Below, piece after piece: positions 1 through 10,196 of a stretch of 64,000 nucleotides of DNA. Every line of letters starts with the position of its first letter. Position 1 is the first letter of the stretch. A program made the position numbers and the translations under genes. The DNA comes from Thinopyrum elongatum (lineage: Eukaryota > Streptophyta > Magnoliopsida > Poales > Poaceae): positions 188,839,700 to 188,903,699 of the forward strand of contig CM022303.1 of assembly GCA_011799875.1 (NCBI GenBank), read 5' to 3'. The notes under the pieces were generated by a model. The model had not been told where the DNA came from. It saw nothing but the letters and a program-made list of their open reading frames with translations, and searched no databases.

Positions 1-2130
1 GGTGTGGTTTAGCGACGGACGGACGCCGAGACGAGGCACGTGACACCACATGGCACAGTCTTGCGTAAACGGCGAGGTCGATGCAGACGTCGTCCGGGCG
101 GCAGCGACTACGAACGCCGAGACGAGCACGTGACACCACTCTGCACCCCCCGTTTAGCGTTAAGCGAGTCGAGGGCGGGACGTCGTCGCGCTAGCAGACG
201 GGAGCTGAGACGAGCACGTGACACCACTGCCACCCTTGATATCCTTAGCGGTAACGCGAGTCGAGGCAGGACGTCGTCGCTGTAAGACGCCACGGAGCCG
301 AGACGAGCATTTGAACCATGCCACCCTTTTCTTAGGGTCACGCGAGGTCCGAGGCTCGTTCGTCGGTAGACGACAACGTAAGGACGAGCACGTGAAACCC
401 ATGCACCCTGTCTTATTAGGGTCACGCGAGTCGAGGCGGACGTCGTCGCGTAGCGACGACGGACGCACGCAGCGAGCACGGACACCATTGCACCACTGCC
501 ACCTGTCTATCATTAGGGTCACGAGGAGTCGAGGGCAGACGTCGTCGCGCTAGCGAACAGACGGACGCCGAGACGAGACAGTGACACCCGCCCCCTGTCT
601 AGCGTAAGCGAGTCGAGGCGGACGTCTGTCGCGCGTAGCGACTCCTGGACTCCAGAGAGCATCGTGACACGACTGCCAACCATCTGTCTATCTTCAGGTG
701 AACGCAAGTCGAGGCGACGTCGTCGGGTAGCCGACGAACGGACCCGAGAGAGGCCGTGTACACATGCATTCCACGGCTGTCTAGCGTAAACGAAGTCCGA
801 GGCGGAACGTCATCGCCGGCTACGACGAGGACGACCGAGACGAGCACGTGACACCACTGCCACAACTGCTCTGATCTGGGGTAAGCGAGTCGAGGCGGAC
901 GTATGGCGCGGGTTAGCGACGAGGACGCCGAGAGAGCACGTGACATGACGTCACACCTGTCGTATCTAGGGTAACGCGAGTCGAGGCGGACGTCGTCGCG
1001 GTAACGACGACGGAAGCGAGACAGCACGTGACACCAACTGCTACCCGTGTCTTAAGCGTAACGAGTCGAGGCGGACGTCGTCGCGGTAGCGAAGACGGAC
1101 GCCGAGACAAGGCACTGTGGGCTCCACTGCTCACCTTTTGTCTTATGCGTTATCGCGAGTCAATGGACGTCATCGACGTCGCTAGCGACGAGGACACCGA
1201 GACAACACGTTGACACCACGCCACCCTGCTTCTTAAGGGTACGCGAGCGAGGCGGACTTCGTAGCGCGGTCCTCACAAAGACGGACGCGACACTGAGACT
1301 AGCACGTGACATCGACTGGCACACACTGCTTCTTAGGGTACGCGAGTCGAGGCGGATCTACTGTCGGGGTTAAGCGACAGACGGATCGCCGAGACTGAGC
1401 ACGTGACACCATGCCCCTTGTCCTTATAGGTTAAGCGAGTTCGAGGACGGACGCGTCGACGACGACGGACGCCGAGACGAGCACGTGACACCACTGCCAC
1501 CCTTCTATTAGCGTAACGCGGTCGAGGCGGTAGCGATGTCGGAGCGAGAGACATACGATACGACACGTTGCCACTCACTGTGCAGTCTTAGCTAAAGCGA
1601 GTCGAGGCGGAGCGTCGCGTAATCGGTTGGCTGGTTACGTATCGGGGGGCGAGTAGCGACGGACGGACACGAGACGAGCACGTGACACCACTGCCACCCT
1701 GCTATCTTAGGGTACGCAGCTCGAAGGCGGACGGCGTCGTGGTAGGCTGACGGAAGGACGAGAGACGAGAGTGACACATGCTACATGTCTTAGGCGCGAC
1801 ATGATGCCGAGGGACGAGCACGTGACACCACTGCCACCCTGTCTATCTTAGGGTAACGCGAGTCGAGGCGGACGTCGTCGCGGTAGCGACGACGGACGCC
1901 GAGACGAGCACGTGACACCACTGCCATACTGTCTGTCTTAGGGTAACGCGAGTCGAGGCGGACGTCGTCGCGGTAGCGACGACGGACGCGGAGACGAGCA
2001 CGTGACACCATTGCCCCCTGTCTATCTTAGGGTCTCGCGAGTCGAGGCGGACGTCGTCGCGGTAGCGACGACGGACGCCGAGACAACCACGTGACACCAC
2101 TGCCTCGAGGCGGACGTCGTCGAGCACGTC
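1..2130. repeat. GC-rich ~90-bp tandem satellite, about 24 monomers
   Basis: The motif GAGCACGTGACACCA recurs about every 90 bp. It is exact at 1817, 1907 and 1997, and close matches are found back to about position 30. The three best monomers (about 1821-2090) are nearly identical. Each contains a perfect 9-bp inverted repeat with a 4-base loop (CGTCGTCGC, GGTA, GCGACGACG; 1873-1894). Copies left of about 1780 carry many one-base insertions and deletions. The array stops at about 2130 in a deleted monomer next to AT-rich DNA. Reading frames through it are CG-rich artefacts and are not genes. I do not recognise the satellite family. Confidence 0.9.
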
Positions 2131-2908
2131 ACGCCAAATTCACACAAAAAATGTTCGTGTTTTAAAAAAATTGGCAGAAATTTCAGAAAATGTTCTTGTT
2201 TTCCAAAAAAAATCACTAATTCAAAAGTTGTTCATTTCTATAAATATGTTCTTGCTTTGAGATTTTCTTATTAATTTTAAATCTTGTTCGTAGTAGATCA
2301 ATTTAATGTCGATTCAACCGAAAAGCAGTAGATCAATTTACTTCAGTACGCTATTTTTTGTTTAACAAAATTATGTTCCTGGATAGTATTAATTGAAAGG
2401 GAATAAAGGGATAGGCTAATTTTTTTGTGTGTAAATGTAGCAATTTGTTTTAGTTTTTTTTTAGGCAAAGCAATTTGTTTTCGTGTTTTTTTTGGGTTGA
2501 AAGTGCTAGTTCATTTCAATTAAAAGTGAGATTTCCCGCCTATTACTGTTCCTTAAAAACCGCTGGCCCAGAAAGGGAATGGGGGAATAGGTAGTACAGG
2601 CCCAAAAGAAAAACAACGAAGAAAGGAAATAGAGCCTAGGGCCAAACTCACGAAAGTGGAGCGCTCAAGGCCGGGATCGATCGCGAAAGGGAATAGAACG
2701 AGGGGAGGTGATCGCTAACTTTGTCGTTTGCTGTCGGATCGATCTGGTCCGAAATCGAGCGCGCCTCGTAGGACGCGCGCGCGCGCGCGTTAGCCACGCT
2801 CGAACGTGCAGCTGCGCTTATTTTAACACAGAGCCACCGTGCAAATCTTGCACGCACCATGCAGACGGTAAGAATGCCATGGCGGTGCATAATATTGGAG
2901 CAGCGATG
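2131..2908. other. AT-rich intergenic sequence, no gene seen
   Basis: The sequence changes sharply from the GC-rich satellite to A/T-rich, low-complexity DNA with many T runs. A short GC-rich patch with a (CG)n-like run lies near 2776-2790. No coding signature, RNA gene or element terminus was recognised. Short reading frames on both strands here match no family I know. Confidence 0.6.
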
Positions 2909-2910
2909 TA

Positions 2911-3055
2911 CTCCATCCGTTTCTAAATATAAGTCTTTTTTAGAGATTCTACGGAGCAAAATGAGTGAATCTACACTCTAAAATATATCTATATTCATTC
3001 GTATATAGTCCATATTCAAATATCTAAAAAGACTTATATTTAGAAACTGAGGGAG
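2911..3055. mobile_element. Stowaway-type MITE (Tc1/mariner), 145 bp
   Basis: The left end CTCCATCCGTTTCTAAATAT and the right end ATATTTAGAAACTGAGGGAG form imperfect terminal inverted repeats typical of grass Stowaway MITEs. A TA dinucleotide flanks both sides (2909-2910 and 3056-3057), which is the mariner-type target duplication. The interior is AT-rich and non-coding, so movement would have depended on a transposase supplied elsewhere. Both termini and the duplication are present, so the copy is complete. Confidence 0.92.
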
Positions 3056-3309
3056 TATTTAGATTCATAGTTTTATATGCAGCAGGCTAATTAACTAATC
3101 TCCGTGAAGCTATCATGACTAGTATAATGCCAGTGCGTTGCCACGGGCCTTTAAATATCTTTTGTAATTGCAAGTAATGTGTAGAAAAGACAACCTTCAA
3201 CAATCAGAAAGTAATCAAAATTCACTTCACTTGCTATGCAATTTGATGATGTGTACATAGAGAGCAAATCCAAAGAATTAGCTTCGGGATAGGGGAGGCT
3301 TGCCCCCTA
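3056..3309. other. Short intergenic stretch between MITE and LINE remnant
   Basis: This is AT-rich sequence without a recognised feature. The minus-strand reading frame at 3234-3473 is a shadow of the LINE remnant that starts near 3310 on the plus strand. Confidence 0.5.
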
Positions 3310-3875
3310 TCAAATTCGGAGTAAAAGATGGGAGGCTTGCCCACTTTTGGCTTGATCACTGGATAGGGGAGGGGTCCCTTAGACATAGATTCCCATAACT
3401 CTTTGTCATTAGGCACAATCCAAGAGCAGTGGAGGTCAAGGTGGATGACAGATGGACTCCGTTGTTCTAGCAATCGTTTGGGCCCTTGGAAGTGGCGGAT
3501 TGGGACCTCCTCTAGGATGAGCTAGCCAGAGTGAGGTTAACCAACGGGGACGGCAACATTTCTTGGAAGTTGGAACCTTTGGGCCAATTTTCCATACGAT
3601 CCCTATACAGAGAAATTTTTAAGACGGATACACAAGGTGAGGTGATGGATATCTAGAAGATGAAGATTCCTTCCAAAATAAAAAAAAAATTGTTTGGCAA
3701 GTTGCCAGGAACCGAATTTTTAGTGGTGATCAAGTGATCAAAGGGAAAGGGACGGGAGACAGCAAGTGTACATGTTGCGGCCAAGATGGAACTTGCGAAC
3801 ATGTCCTATTTAGATGCATCATTGCAAGGTTTATTTGGAGTGTCATTAGGGAGACCACAGGGTGTATCTGGAACT
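3310..3875 (+). pseudogene. Non-LTR (LINE) retrotransposon 3' remnant with zf-RVT domain
   Basis: Three plus-strand frames together read as the C-terminal part of a plant L1-type reverse transcriptase. Near 3310-3395 there is a GVKDGRLAHFWLDHWIGEG motif, matching the region just after the RT palm in plant LINEs. Near 3535-3620 follows GQFSIRSLYREIFK, and near 3755-3870 the zinc-binding zf-RVT motif, with CTCCG followed by EHVLFRC and ARFIWSVI. At least two stops and several frameshifts break it, one of them at the A run near 3680. The 5' part (endonuclease and RT core) is missing, as expected for a 5'-truncated LINE, and no poly-A tail or target duplication could be placed. The family name is not assigned. 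It is non-functional. Confidence 0.8.
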
Positions 3876-4384
3876 GCACGCGGGGGGTGGGGGTGTGTGT
3901 GTGTGGGGAGGGGGGGGGGTTGCTAATTTACACCATCTTCTTATGGGCAGGGCCGACTCTATGTTTCAGAAGGCCCTAGTCACATCCAAATGCTACCTGC
4001 AAATTTTTAGGAAAAAAGGATAAATATTTTGGCTTGTGCAAAAAAAATGCAAAAACAAATTGAAGACCAAATGTCACCCTAATATTTTTTTCACCAACGA
4101 AACAACGCTGCTCCGTTTCGCATGAAAATTATCAAGCATGCTTGCGACACTAATATGAACATCTGTTAAAAATTTCAGATTTTTTTTATTTGTTTTACAT
4201 TTTTTTGGAATTTATTGTTCATCCGGGAGCATATGCTCCCGGGAGCCAAAACGTCCCTCCTGCCAAAATCACGCTAGTATAATTATAGGAACATGTTTTT
4301 TCTTTCTTTCAAAAAGGAAGTTGAAACCCCAAGCCTCCGCATCAGTGTGATGCACACAAACCATTTTTATTAAAGATGATGCAA
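3876..4384. other. Non-coding stretch with G/GT-rich simple sequence
   Basis: A G-rich and GT-rich low-complexity block lies at about 3881-3922. After it comes AT-rich sequence without coding features, apart from the 20-bp palindrome listed separately. No element ends could be defined. Confidence 0.5.
4223..4242. repeat. Perfect 20-bp palindrome
   Basis: CCGGGAGCATATGCTCCCGG is its own reverse complement over 20 bases and stands in AT-rich sequence. It may be the end of an old inverted-repeat element, but no partner repeat was found nearby. Confidence 0.7.
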
Positions 4385-5182
4385 GACAATGTGGTCAAAG
4401 TCATTAACATGTGGAATACAAAACAGAGACAACTACCACGGAACCATTACCAGATATGAATTTTTTTGTCGAAAAAACAAGATATGAATTTAACACCTAC
4501 GAGTAAGTCAAGATTTTCCGCAACAAATAGATAACATGAAGTAGCATTTGATCTTCAACTCTTTTTATGGAGCACTTAAGTAAACAAGGTGATCAATCTG
4601 GCCATTAAGATTCTTACATATGTTACATTTTACTGGTATGGCCAGGAATCATGAGTCATCATAGAGGGGAATGTACCCACAGAACGGAAAAAAGAAAGAA
4701 AAAATTGTGAGGGTGCCCGCTTAACTTGTAGATGTAGTGCCTTCCAAACCCATTCAACAAAGGTTAACTAAAAGCGGGAACTAGACAATGTGGTCAAAGT
4801 CATTAACAAGTGGAATACAAAACAGAGACAACTACCACAGAACTATTTCAAGATATGATTTTTTTTTTTTTGGTCGAAAAAACAAGATATGAATTTAACA
4901 CCTACGACTAAGTCAAAATCTTCCGCAACAAATAGAAGTAGCATTTGACCTTCAGCTCTTTTTTATGGAGCACTTAAGTAAACAAGGTGATTAATCTGGC
5001 CATTAAGATTCTTACATATGTTACATTTTACTGGTATGGCCAGGACTGATGAGTCATCATACAGGGGGAATGTACCCACAGAAAGGAAAAAGAAAGAAAA
5101 AAATGGTGAGGCACAGCTTAACTTGCAGATGCAATGCCTCCCAAACCCATGCAACAAAGGTTAACTAAAAGCGGGAACTAGA
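4385..5182. repeat. Two-copy tandem duplication, 399-bp unit
   Basis: The block starting GACAATGTGGTCAAAGTCAT at 4385 is repeated at 4784. Each copy runs to a GCGGGAACTAGA-type end (about 4783 and 5182), giving a period of 399 bp. The copies are closely similar by eye and differ by substitutions and small indels, such as the T-run length near 4858. The array sits just downstream of the TPP stop codon at 5316 on that gene's strand, so part of it may fall in the 3' UTR or terminator region. A minus-strand frame of about 64 codons in copy 2 has no recognisable product. Confidence 0.88.
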
Positions 5183-5315
5183 TATAGGCGAGGGTTATTA
5201 CATGCATGGAATACATACAACCAAATTAGCTAACAAACTACTTAATTAAACATGCTGAAGCTTCTTGATAAATCAGTGCGAGCAGCAGCCGCTGATGTGG
5301 CAGTCTGTGACTGTG

Positions 5316-7425
5316 CTACACTCTTGCGCGCATCGCTGACGATGACGATCGCCGGCGCTTCCACTGCACTAAGCGGTGAAGGAACTCCATAACCTGACGA
5401 AAACAAGGAGAAATTAATACTATGTAAGCTACAATCACTGATGACTAGACTAAGACTAGGCTAAGCAGGGATCTGCATCATGATATATGTATGTATATAC
5501 ACCTCAGTGGGGTCCTGAAGAGAGTAGGAGGCGTCGGTCTCCCTAGGGCACTTGGAGACAAGGATGCCCAGGCCATGACCTCTCTTTCTCAGCATCTAGT
5601 TGACGTCAACAAAATCAAAAGATAAACAAGCAGCCAAAACAAATGAAATCACTAGGTTCGTAGCTAGCATGCATATATATGCACGAAACTACAAATGAAA
5701 TCAGTTGGACGCGACGTGTGTTAATTTAATCTGTGCACCTTGAAAGCATCCTCGTCAGTGCGGTCGTCCCCGAGGTACAGCGGCAGGACGTCGCTGCGTC
5801 CGTCGAATCCTAGAGACAGCACAGCAGCAGATTTTATATGCAACCCGTCATTTTATCCGACGAGGACGAAGACGACGCAGCGGGCAGGGTGGCAGTGGCA
5901 CTTACCCAGAAACTGGAGCAAGAACTCCACGGCCTTGCCCTTGTCCCACATGATGGACGGCCGGATCTCCAAAACCTACGCCCAGTAGATTCAATATTCA
6001 CAGGCGCAGTGAGCAAATGTTAAATAACATGATTTATTAAGCGCTGCTAGTAATTAACTCCATGATCGATCCATGGCCAATCAACCAACCTTTCTGCCTT
6101 CGTTGAGCCTGAGATCGGGGTAGTCCCGGAGCACCTCCTTGACTTGCTCGGCCAATGGACTCCATCTCTGCACAGGGGATCGGAGCAGTTGAGATCGATG
6201 GTGATCTCTCTCATTAACTTAGAACCTTCTTGTTTGACTTGGATTGTTGCCGATTAATTTGATTGGTGAGCTCTCTGGTTACCTTTTCATCTACGCACCG
6301 GAAGTGCACGGACAGGCAGAACTTGTTGTTCTCCACCCTGGCCCCCGGCGTGCTCTTGGTCTTCTCCACCAGAGCCTCATAAACCTGCTACCCCAAAACA
6401 AAACAAAATGGAAAAGGCCAGAGATTAGTACATGCGCCGTTGGTAAGTTCCTCATGGCTCAACAAACAAAAATCCTGCGCTTGGGTGAGCGTTCTTGTGT
6501 CTTGTGTGTGCGACTGTGCGTACCTCAGCGATGACTGGGAGGAACTCGCGAGCAGGTTGTAGCAGCACCTCCTCCGCCTGCAAATAGGAAGGAATAATTG
6601 ATGGAATCAGGCACAAATGATTGGAGAGGGATGGGCCATGCATGGCCAGTTAGATTCTTGCGCGACGGATGGCGTACGTTGGAGCCTGGGCCCTTGATGT
6701 CCATGCCGTGGCTGCCCGCGTAGTAGAGCTCCGAGAGGCCTACGAAGCTGCACACCTTCTCCACGCACCGGCCGGTGACGATCGCCGCCGGGAAGTGCTT
6801 CGCAACGCCACGCACGGCCTCCCGCATCTAGATCATTAAGGGCGATGTCAGCGTTACTTGAAGTAGCTAGCTTGGCTGGTTATCGCGGTCTCTTATCTTG
6901 CCTCGCCGGTGATGAACGCCGTGTCGGGGTCGGCGACGATGGGCGAGAGCGTTCCGTCGTAGTCCAGGAACATGACCACCTGCTTCCCCTTGGTGGCGGC
7001 CGCGATCTGCTCGAAGCTAGCCAGGGCCGACGGGTGCTTCCTCTGCGCGGGCCAACCAAGATAAAAAGGAAACGCAAATCAATCATCAGAATGGAGGGAA
7101 AACATCAGACAGCCCGGCCGGCGCGCACAGCAATGCGTGTGCACGCGCGCCTCGCCAAACCAGCCGGCAAACTCACCGTCCACGCGGCGTACTCGTCGAC
7201 GGCTGAGGAGCGAGGCGGGGAAGACGCCCGCATGGCCTGGACGACCCAGCTTGTGGCGCAGGGTGACCGGGCGCGGTACTCGTCGTCGACGGCGGAGCGG
7301 CGCAGCAGGGAGGTCGACGCGGCGCCGCGGCACGCGAAGATCGCGCGGCTGGAGGAGCCCGGCATGGCCGCGGCCGCCGATATGCCGCCCATGTCCGGGC
7401 GGAGCACCACGTCCTGGTTCGCCAT
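5316..7425 (-). CDS. TPP: Trehalose-6-phosphate phosphatase, ten exons, apparently intact
   Basis: It dephosphorylates trehalose-6-phosphate to trehalose, a sugar-signalling step, as a HAD-superfamily enzyme. Exons (minus): 7425-7177, 7042-6902, 6827-6678, 6577-6524, 6384-6283, 6167-6090, 5975-5906, 5809-5739, 5595-5503 and 5393-5316. Together they encode 361 residues without a stop, close to the usual plant TPP length. HAD motif I is [12 protein letters not shown] (nucleophile D110, acid D112). Other motifs are AIVTGR (about 145-150), SHGMDIKGP (169-177), VENNKF (215-220), MWDKGKA (267-273) and [10 protein letters not shown] (295-304). All introns are phase 0 except the one splitting exons 7 and 8. 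Intron 2 has a GC donor and the others are GT-AG. The start is MANQDV because GCGCCATGGCG is a strong plant context. The 83-residue N-terminus is variable in this family. The exact TPP paralogue is not assigned. Confidence 0.95.
6828..6901 (-). other. GC-AG intron (intron 2 of TPP)
   Basis: The exon ends in codon GAG and the intron begins GCAAGATAAG. It finishes CTAG just before an exon starting ATGCGGGAGG. No GT donor nearby keeps the conserved residues on both sides in frame (FITGE then MREAV). GC-AG introns are a known minor class, and their donors usually match the consensus strongly, as AG|GCAAG does here. Confidence 0.85.
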
Positions 7426-7576
7426 GGCGCACGCAAACAACCACACGTGTGCTCACGACACGCGCCTCCCGCTGCGTGAGAGTGGTGCCCAGTAGTGACA
7501 GTGGGGAATAGTTCACGAGGACGAGGGGACCAGACCGGTTTTTTCTGGGTGAGGAAGCCAATGGCGAAGTGTCGGT

Positions 7577-7586
7577 ACTTATAAAG
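7577..7586 (-). promoter_or_regulatory. Likely TATA box of the TPP gene
   Basis: Read on the minus strand this is TTTATAAGTA, about 150 bp upstream of the TPP start codon. An ACACGTGT (ABRE/G-box-like) core lies in the presumed leader near 7443-7450. Both are sequence matches only. Confidence 0.5.
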
Positions 7587-7639
7587 GCGGAGCGGCGTTG
7601 GGTCGGTACCCATGCTAGTGGAACTACTGCGTTTTTCAC

Positions 7640-8316
7640 TTTTTCTAACCGGAGTGGACATGTGTCGTTTTCTCAGTTCACAATTGTAGGGTGCACAATT
7701 ATATGAACAGTTAACATTCTGAAAAATTGACGACTATAGATTAAGATTCAAGAATAACATTCTCGCAAAAAGAAAAAGAATAACATTGTTGTTTTTGTCC
7801 TGCAAAATACTTTCAAATTATACACCCTTTTACTATTTGTATTCATATTTCAAGTTCAAATCAAAGTGGTGCTATGGAGGCTGTGGAAATTCAAATTTTC
7901 TTTATTTTTTGGATGAAAATGTGTGGCCATTTCTCGATCAGTCACATATAGCCCTCTGTTGCAAGGGAGAAAATCCACTCGAAGAACCAGAGGGATTCTG
8001 GCGGACGAAGGTCCAATAAACCTAATGTCAAGAGAAAAAGAAAATACTAGAAGAAAAGATAAGATCAAATACGCTCAAAGGAGAAAGCAATCAATCAGTG
8101 GGGAGAAAAAAACATGGTCCAACATGTACCATAGATAGACCAAGACCTTACCACCCGTTGACTAAGTCTATGGATCGAGATAGACTATGTTAGCCTTGTT
8201 TTATGGCAGCTGTTAGGCGTCATCTGGTAGATGCATGTCAAAAGTAAACTCTCACCCGAGCCGTTAGACCAGGCGCTCCGGAGTGGTCCGATTTGCGCAA
8301 GCTGGACCACGCGCAG

Positions 8317-8318
<2 letters not shown>
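7640..8318. other. Region upstream of TPP, no gene seen
   Basis: AT-rich sequence upstream of the TPP promoter. Short open frames on both strands overlap each other and match no known family. It may contain distal promoter sequence. Confidence 0.5.

Positions 8319-8362
<44 letters not shown>
8319..8362. repeat. Poly-C tract, 44 bases
   Basis: An uninterrupted run of C from 8319 to 8362. It creates spurious poly-proline and poly-glycine frames on the two strands. The true length is uncertain because homopolymers this long are hard to sequence. Confidence 0.95.
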
Positions 8363-8365
<3 letters not shown>

Positions 8366-9529
8366 TACTTGGCCGTTGCAACATACGACGTGTTGCAATG
8401 CAGCAACCAGCCTCCAAACCAGATTCCCCCCTAGGCGTGTGAATCGTGGGCGGCTGCCCTTTTGGCCCACTGTAAGGGATCTGGAATCTATGACAGTCGT
8501 CTGCCGCCATGTCCCTACACCACCACTGCAACACTGGTACCCATAGTTCTCCCTCGCGGCCCGCCCCTAATCTGGCCCGGTGACGCACCATCTCGTCGGA
8601 GATATGCTCTCCTCCGCCATGGCTCAAAGCTCCGAGGGGTTGACTGTTCCCCGACAGAAGAATTAAGCACTAGCAAGTCTTGCAACATCAGATTTGATAT
8701 GTTGGTTTTTGTAAATAGTTTTTTTCCTGATAAACAGTTTCCTTGTTGCATCAATAATTGCATATATTAATTTACTGAATGTTCATGTTGAATTCAGTAA
8801 AAAGTTGCATCCCAACAAACATGATGTTGAATTCAGTATGTTGCAAGACCTGAATTTTTATGAATGTTGATGAGCTGAATTTTTTTGAATGTTGGTGAGC
8901 CGAGTTAGCTGAATGTTAACCTTCAATTCAGTAATTTGCATGCCCATTGATGTTGAATTCACTGAAAGTTACAAAGTTCAATTTTCTAAGATGTTGATGA
9001 TGAATACCAGTAGCAGGGGGACTCCCATTCAAATTTATATGTTGCGATTCAGAAAAACGCGAAAACCCGACTAAAAAAAGTGCATCCAGAAAACATTTTT
9101 GTCTCCCTTCTCTAAACCCAGTATTTGTTTTGGAAAAAAGTGAGGATGCAAAAGTAACGATGATATATTTTGATGAATGGAAAATCCTTCGAAAAACATG
9201 ATGTTGCAAAAATAGAAACCTACTCTTCAAAAAATGAGAATGCCATAGCAAATGTTGTTTAGTTTCATTGAGCATGGCTATCTTAAAAAAATGCAAATTG
9301 TGCATGTTCTACTGAAGAAACCTATCGATCTGGAAATGTTGAATTGATAGTGTTTCTATATAAACGTTTGTTGCCAAAATGGGGGGTTACTCTGGTCCTC
9401 TCTGATCTTATTGTTTCTATCTGAGCAAAGTTTGCACCGAAAAAGGAATCATGTTCTACCTTTTGTTCTAAATGCTACTGATGAATGATGTTTTACTTTT
9501 GTTGCAATGTTGGTAGGATACCGAAGGTG
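8363..9529. other. Non-coding sequence before the FAR1-like remnant
   Basis: It contains several copies of a GTTGAATTCAGTA-like word (8787, 8826 and, diverged, near 8952) and the hairpin at 8771-8801. It may be the old 5' part or an intron of the FAR1-like gene: a polypyrimidine stretch with an AG near 9515-9519 could be an acceptor, but this is inference. No protein could be read. Confidence 0.45.
8771..8801. repeat. Small inverted repeat, 10-bp arms
   Basis: TTTACTGAAT at 8771-8780 is matched by its exact reverse complement ATTCAGTAAA about ten bases later. The function is unknown; it could be part of a decayed MITE. Confidence 0.6.
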
Positions 9530-10196
9530 GGACAGGAGGTGAGGAGAGCATTTTACAACTCATGGTGGTGTGGACTCGGATCGCATGCTCGATGCTACCG
9601 ACACATTGCATGACGAGGATGAAGATGACAAGACTTCATCCCAACTGCTTGCACCATACGTTGGCATGGAGTTCAACTCGATTGATGATGCTCAAAAATT
9701 CTAAAATGACTGTGTCTTCAAATTGGGATTTGCCACACACATAGTTGCTTCCAAAAATGGCCAGAAGAAAGGTCCTCCGACACTTATCAAGAGTGTTTTC
9801 CAGTGTGTGCACATAGGGAAGCCAACAAGTAGGGGTGAGACTAGTAGTGCTTCAGAAGGAATCGCAAATGAAGGGAGCTCATCTAGAAGGCAGGATGGGG
9901 TTGAAATGGATGTGATGGACAAACATCAAAATAATAGGATGTTGCGTCATGATTGTAAAGCTCACATGATTGTTGGGCTTAGGGGCAATAGGTGGACGGC
10001 TACATTCTTTGTTGTACAACATGCACATTCTTTGATGAAGTAGGTGGAGCATGTAAGGTACAACCACTCGCACCACAAAATTCCAAAAGAGGATTATCAA
10101 CTCCTACTGAAAATGCATGATAAGAACTTTTCAACTTTGTCATGCATGGGAATGCTTCGTAGGGTTCATGGGGGAGATTCTAGGATACTCCCATAT
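9530..10196 (+). pseudogene. FAR1/FRS-like (MULE-derived) pseudogene, part 1: FAR1 DNA-binding domain
   Basis: The frame contains YVGMEFNSIDDAQKF near 9657-9703, the typical start of the FAR1 zinc-finger domain. It continues through KLGFATHIVASKNG and FQCVHIGKP, then DCKAHMIVGLRGNRW near 9951-9995, QHAHSLMK near 10018-10040 and NHSHH near 10063-10077. The Cys/Cys/His/His order fits the WRKY-GCM1-like FAR1 domain. In-frame stops near 9702 and 10040 break it. It ends at the solo LTR: removing that LTR and one CATAT copy joins this piece in frame to 12017. FAR1/FRS proteins are transcription factors derived from Mutator-like transposases, and this copy is dead. Whether the ancestor was a domesticated FRS gene or an active MULE cannot be told here. 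Confidence 0.85.

Noticed and set aside
40..2216. Many open frames on both strands in the satellite
   Set aside because: They follow the 90-bp period, are CG-rich, change frame with every indel and match no protein family.
7426..7446. Upstream in-frame extension of TPP exon 1
   Set aside because: It would need a non-ATG (GTG) start; the ATG at 7425 has a strong context and gives a normal-length protein.
7079..7661. Long minus-strand and plus-strand frames overlapping TPP exon 1
   Set aside because: GC-rich shadows of the 83-codon first exon; only the MANQDV frame joins the conserved TPP exons.
8231..8546. Frames with long proline or glycine runs
   Set aside because: Produced by the poly-C tract at 8319-8362 on both strands; no domain around them.
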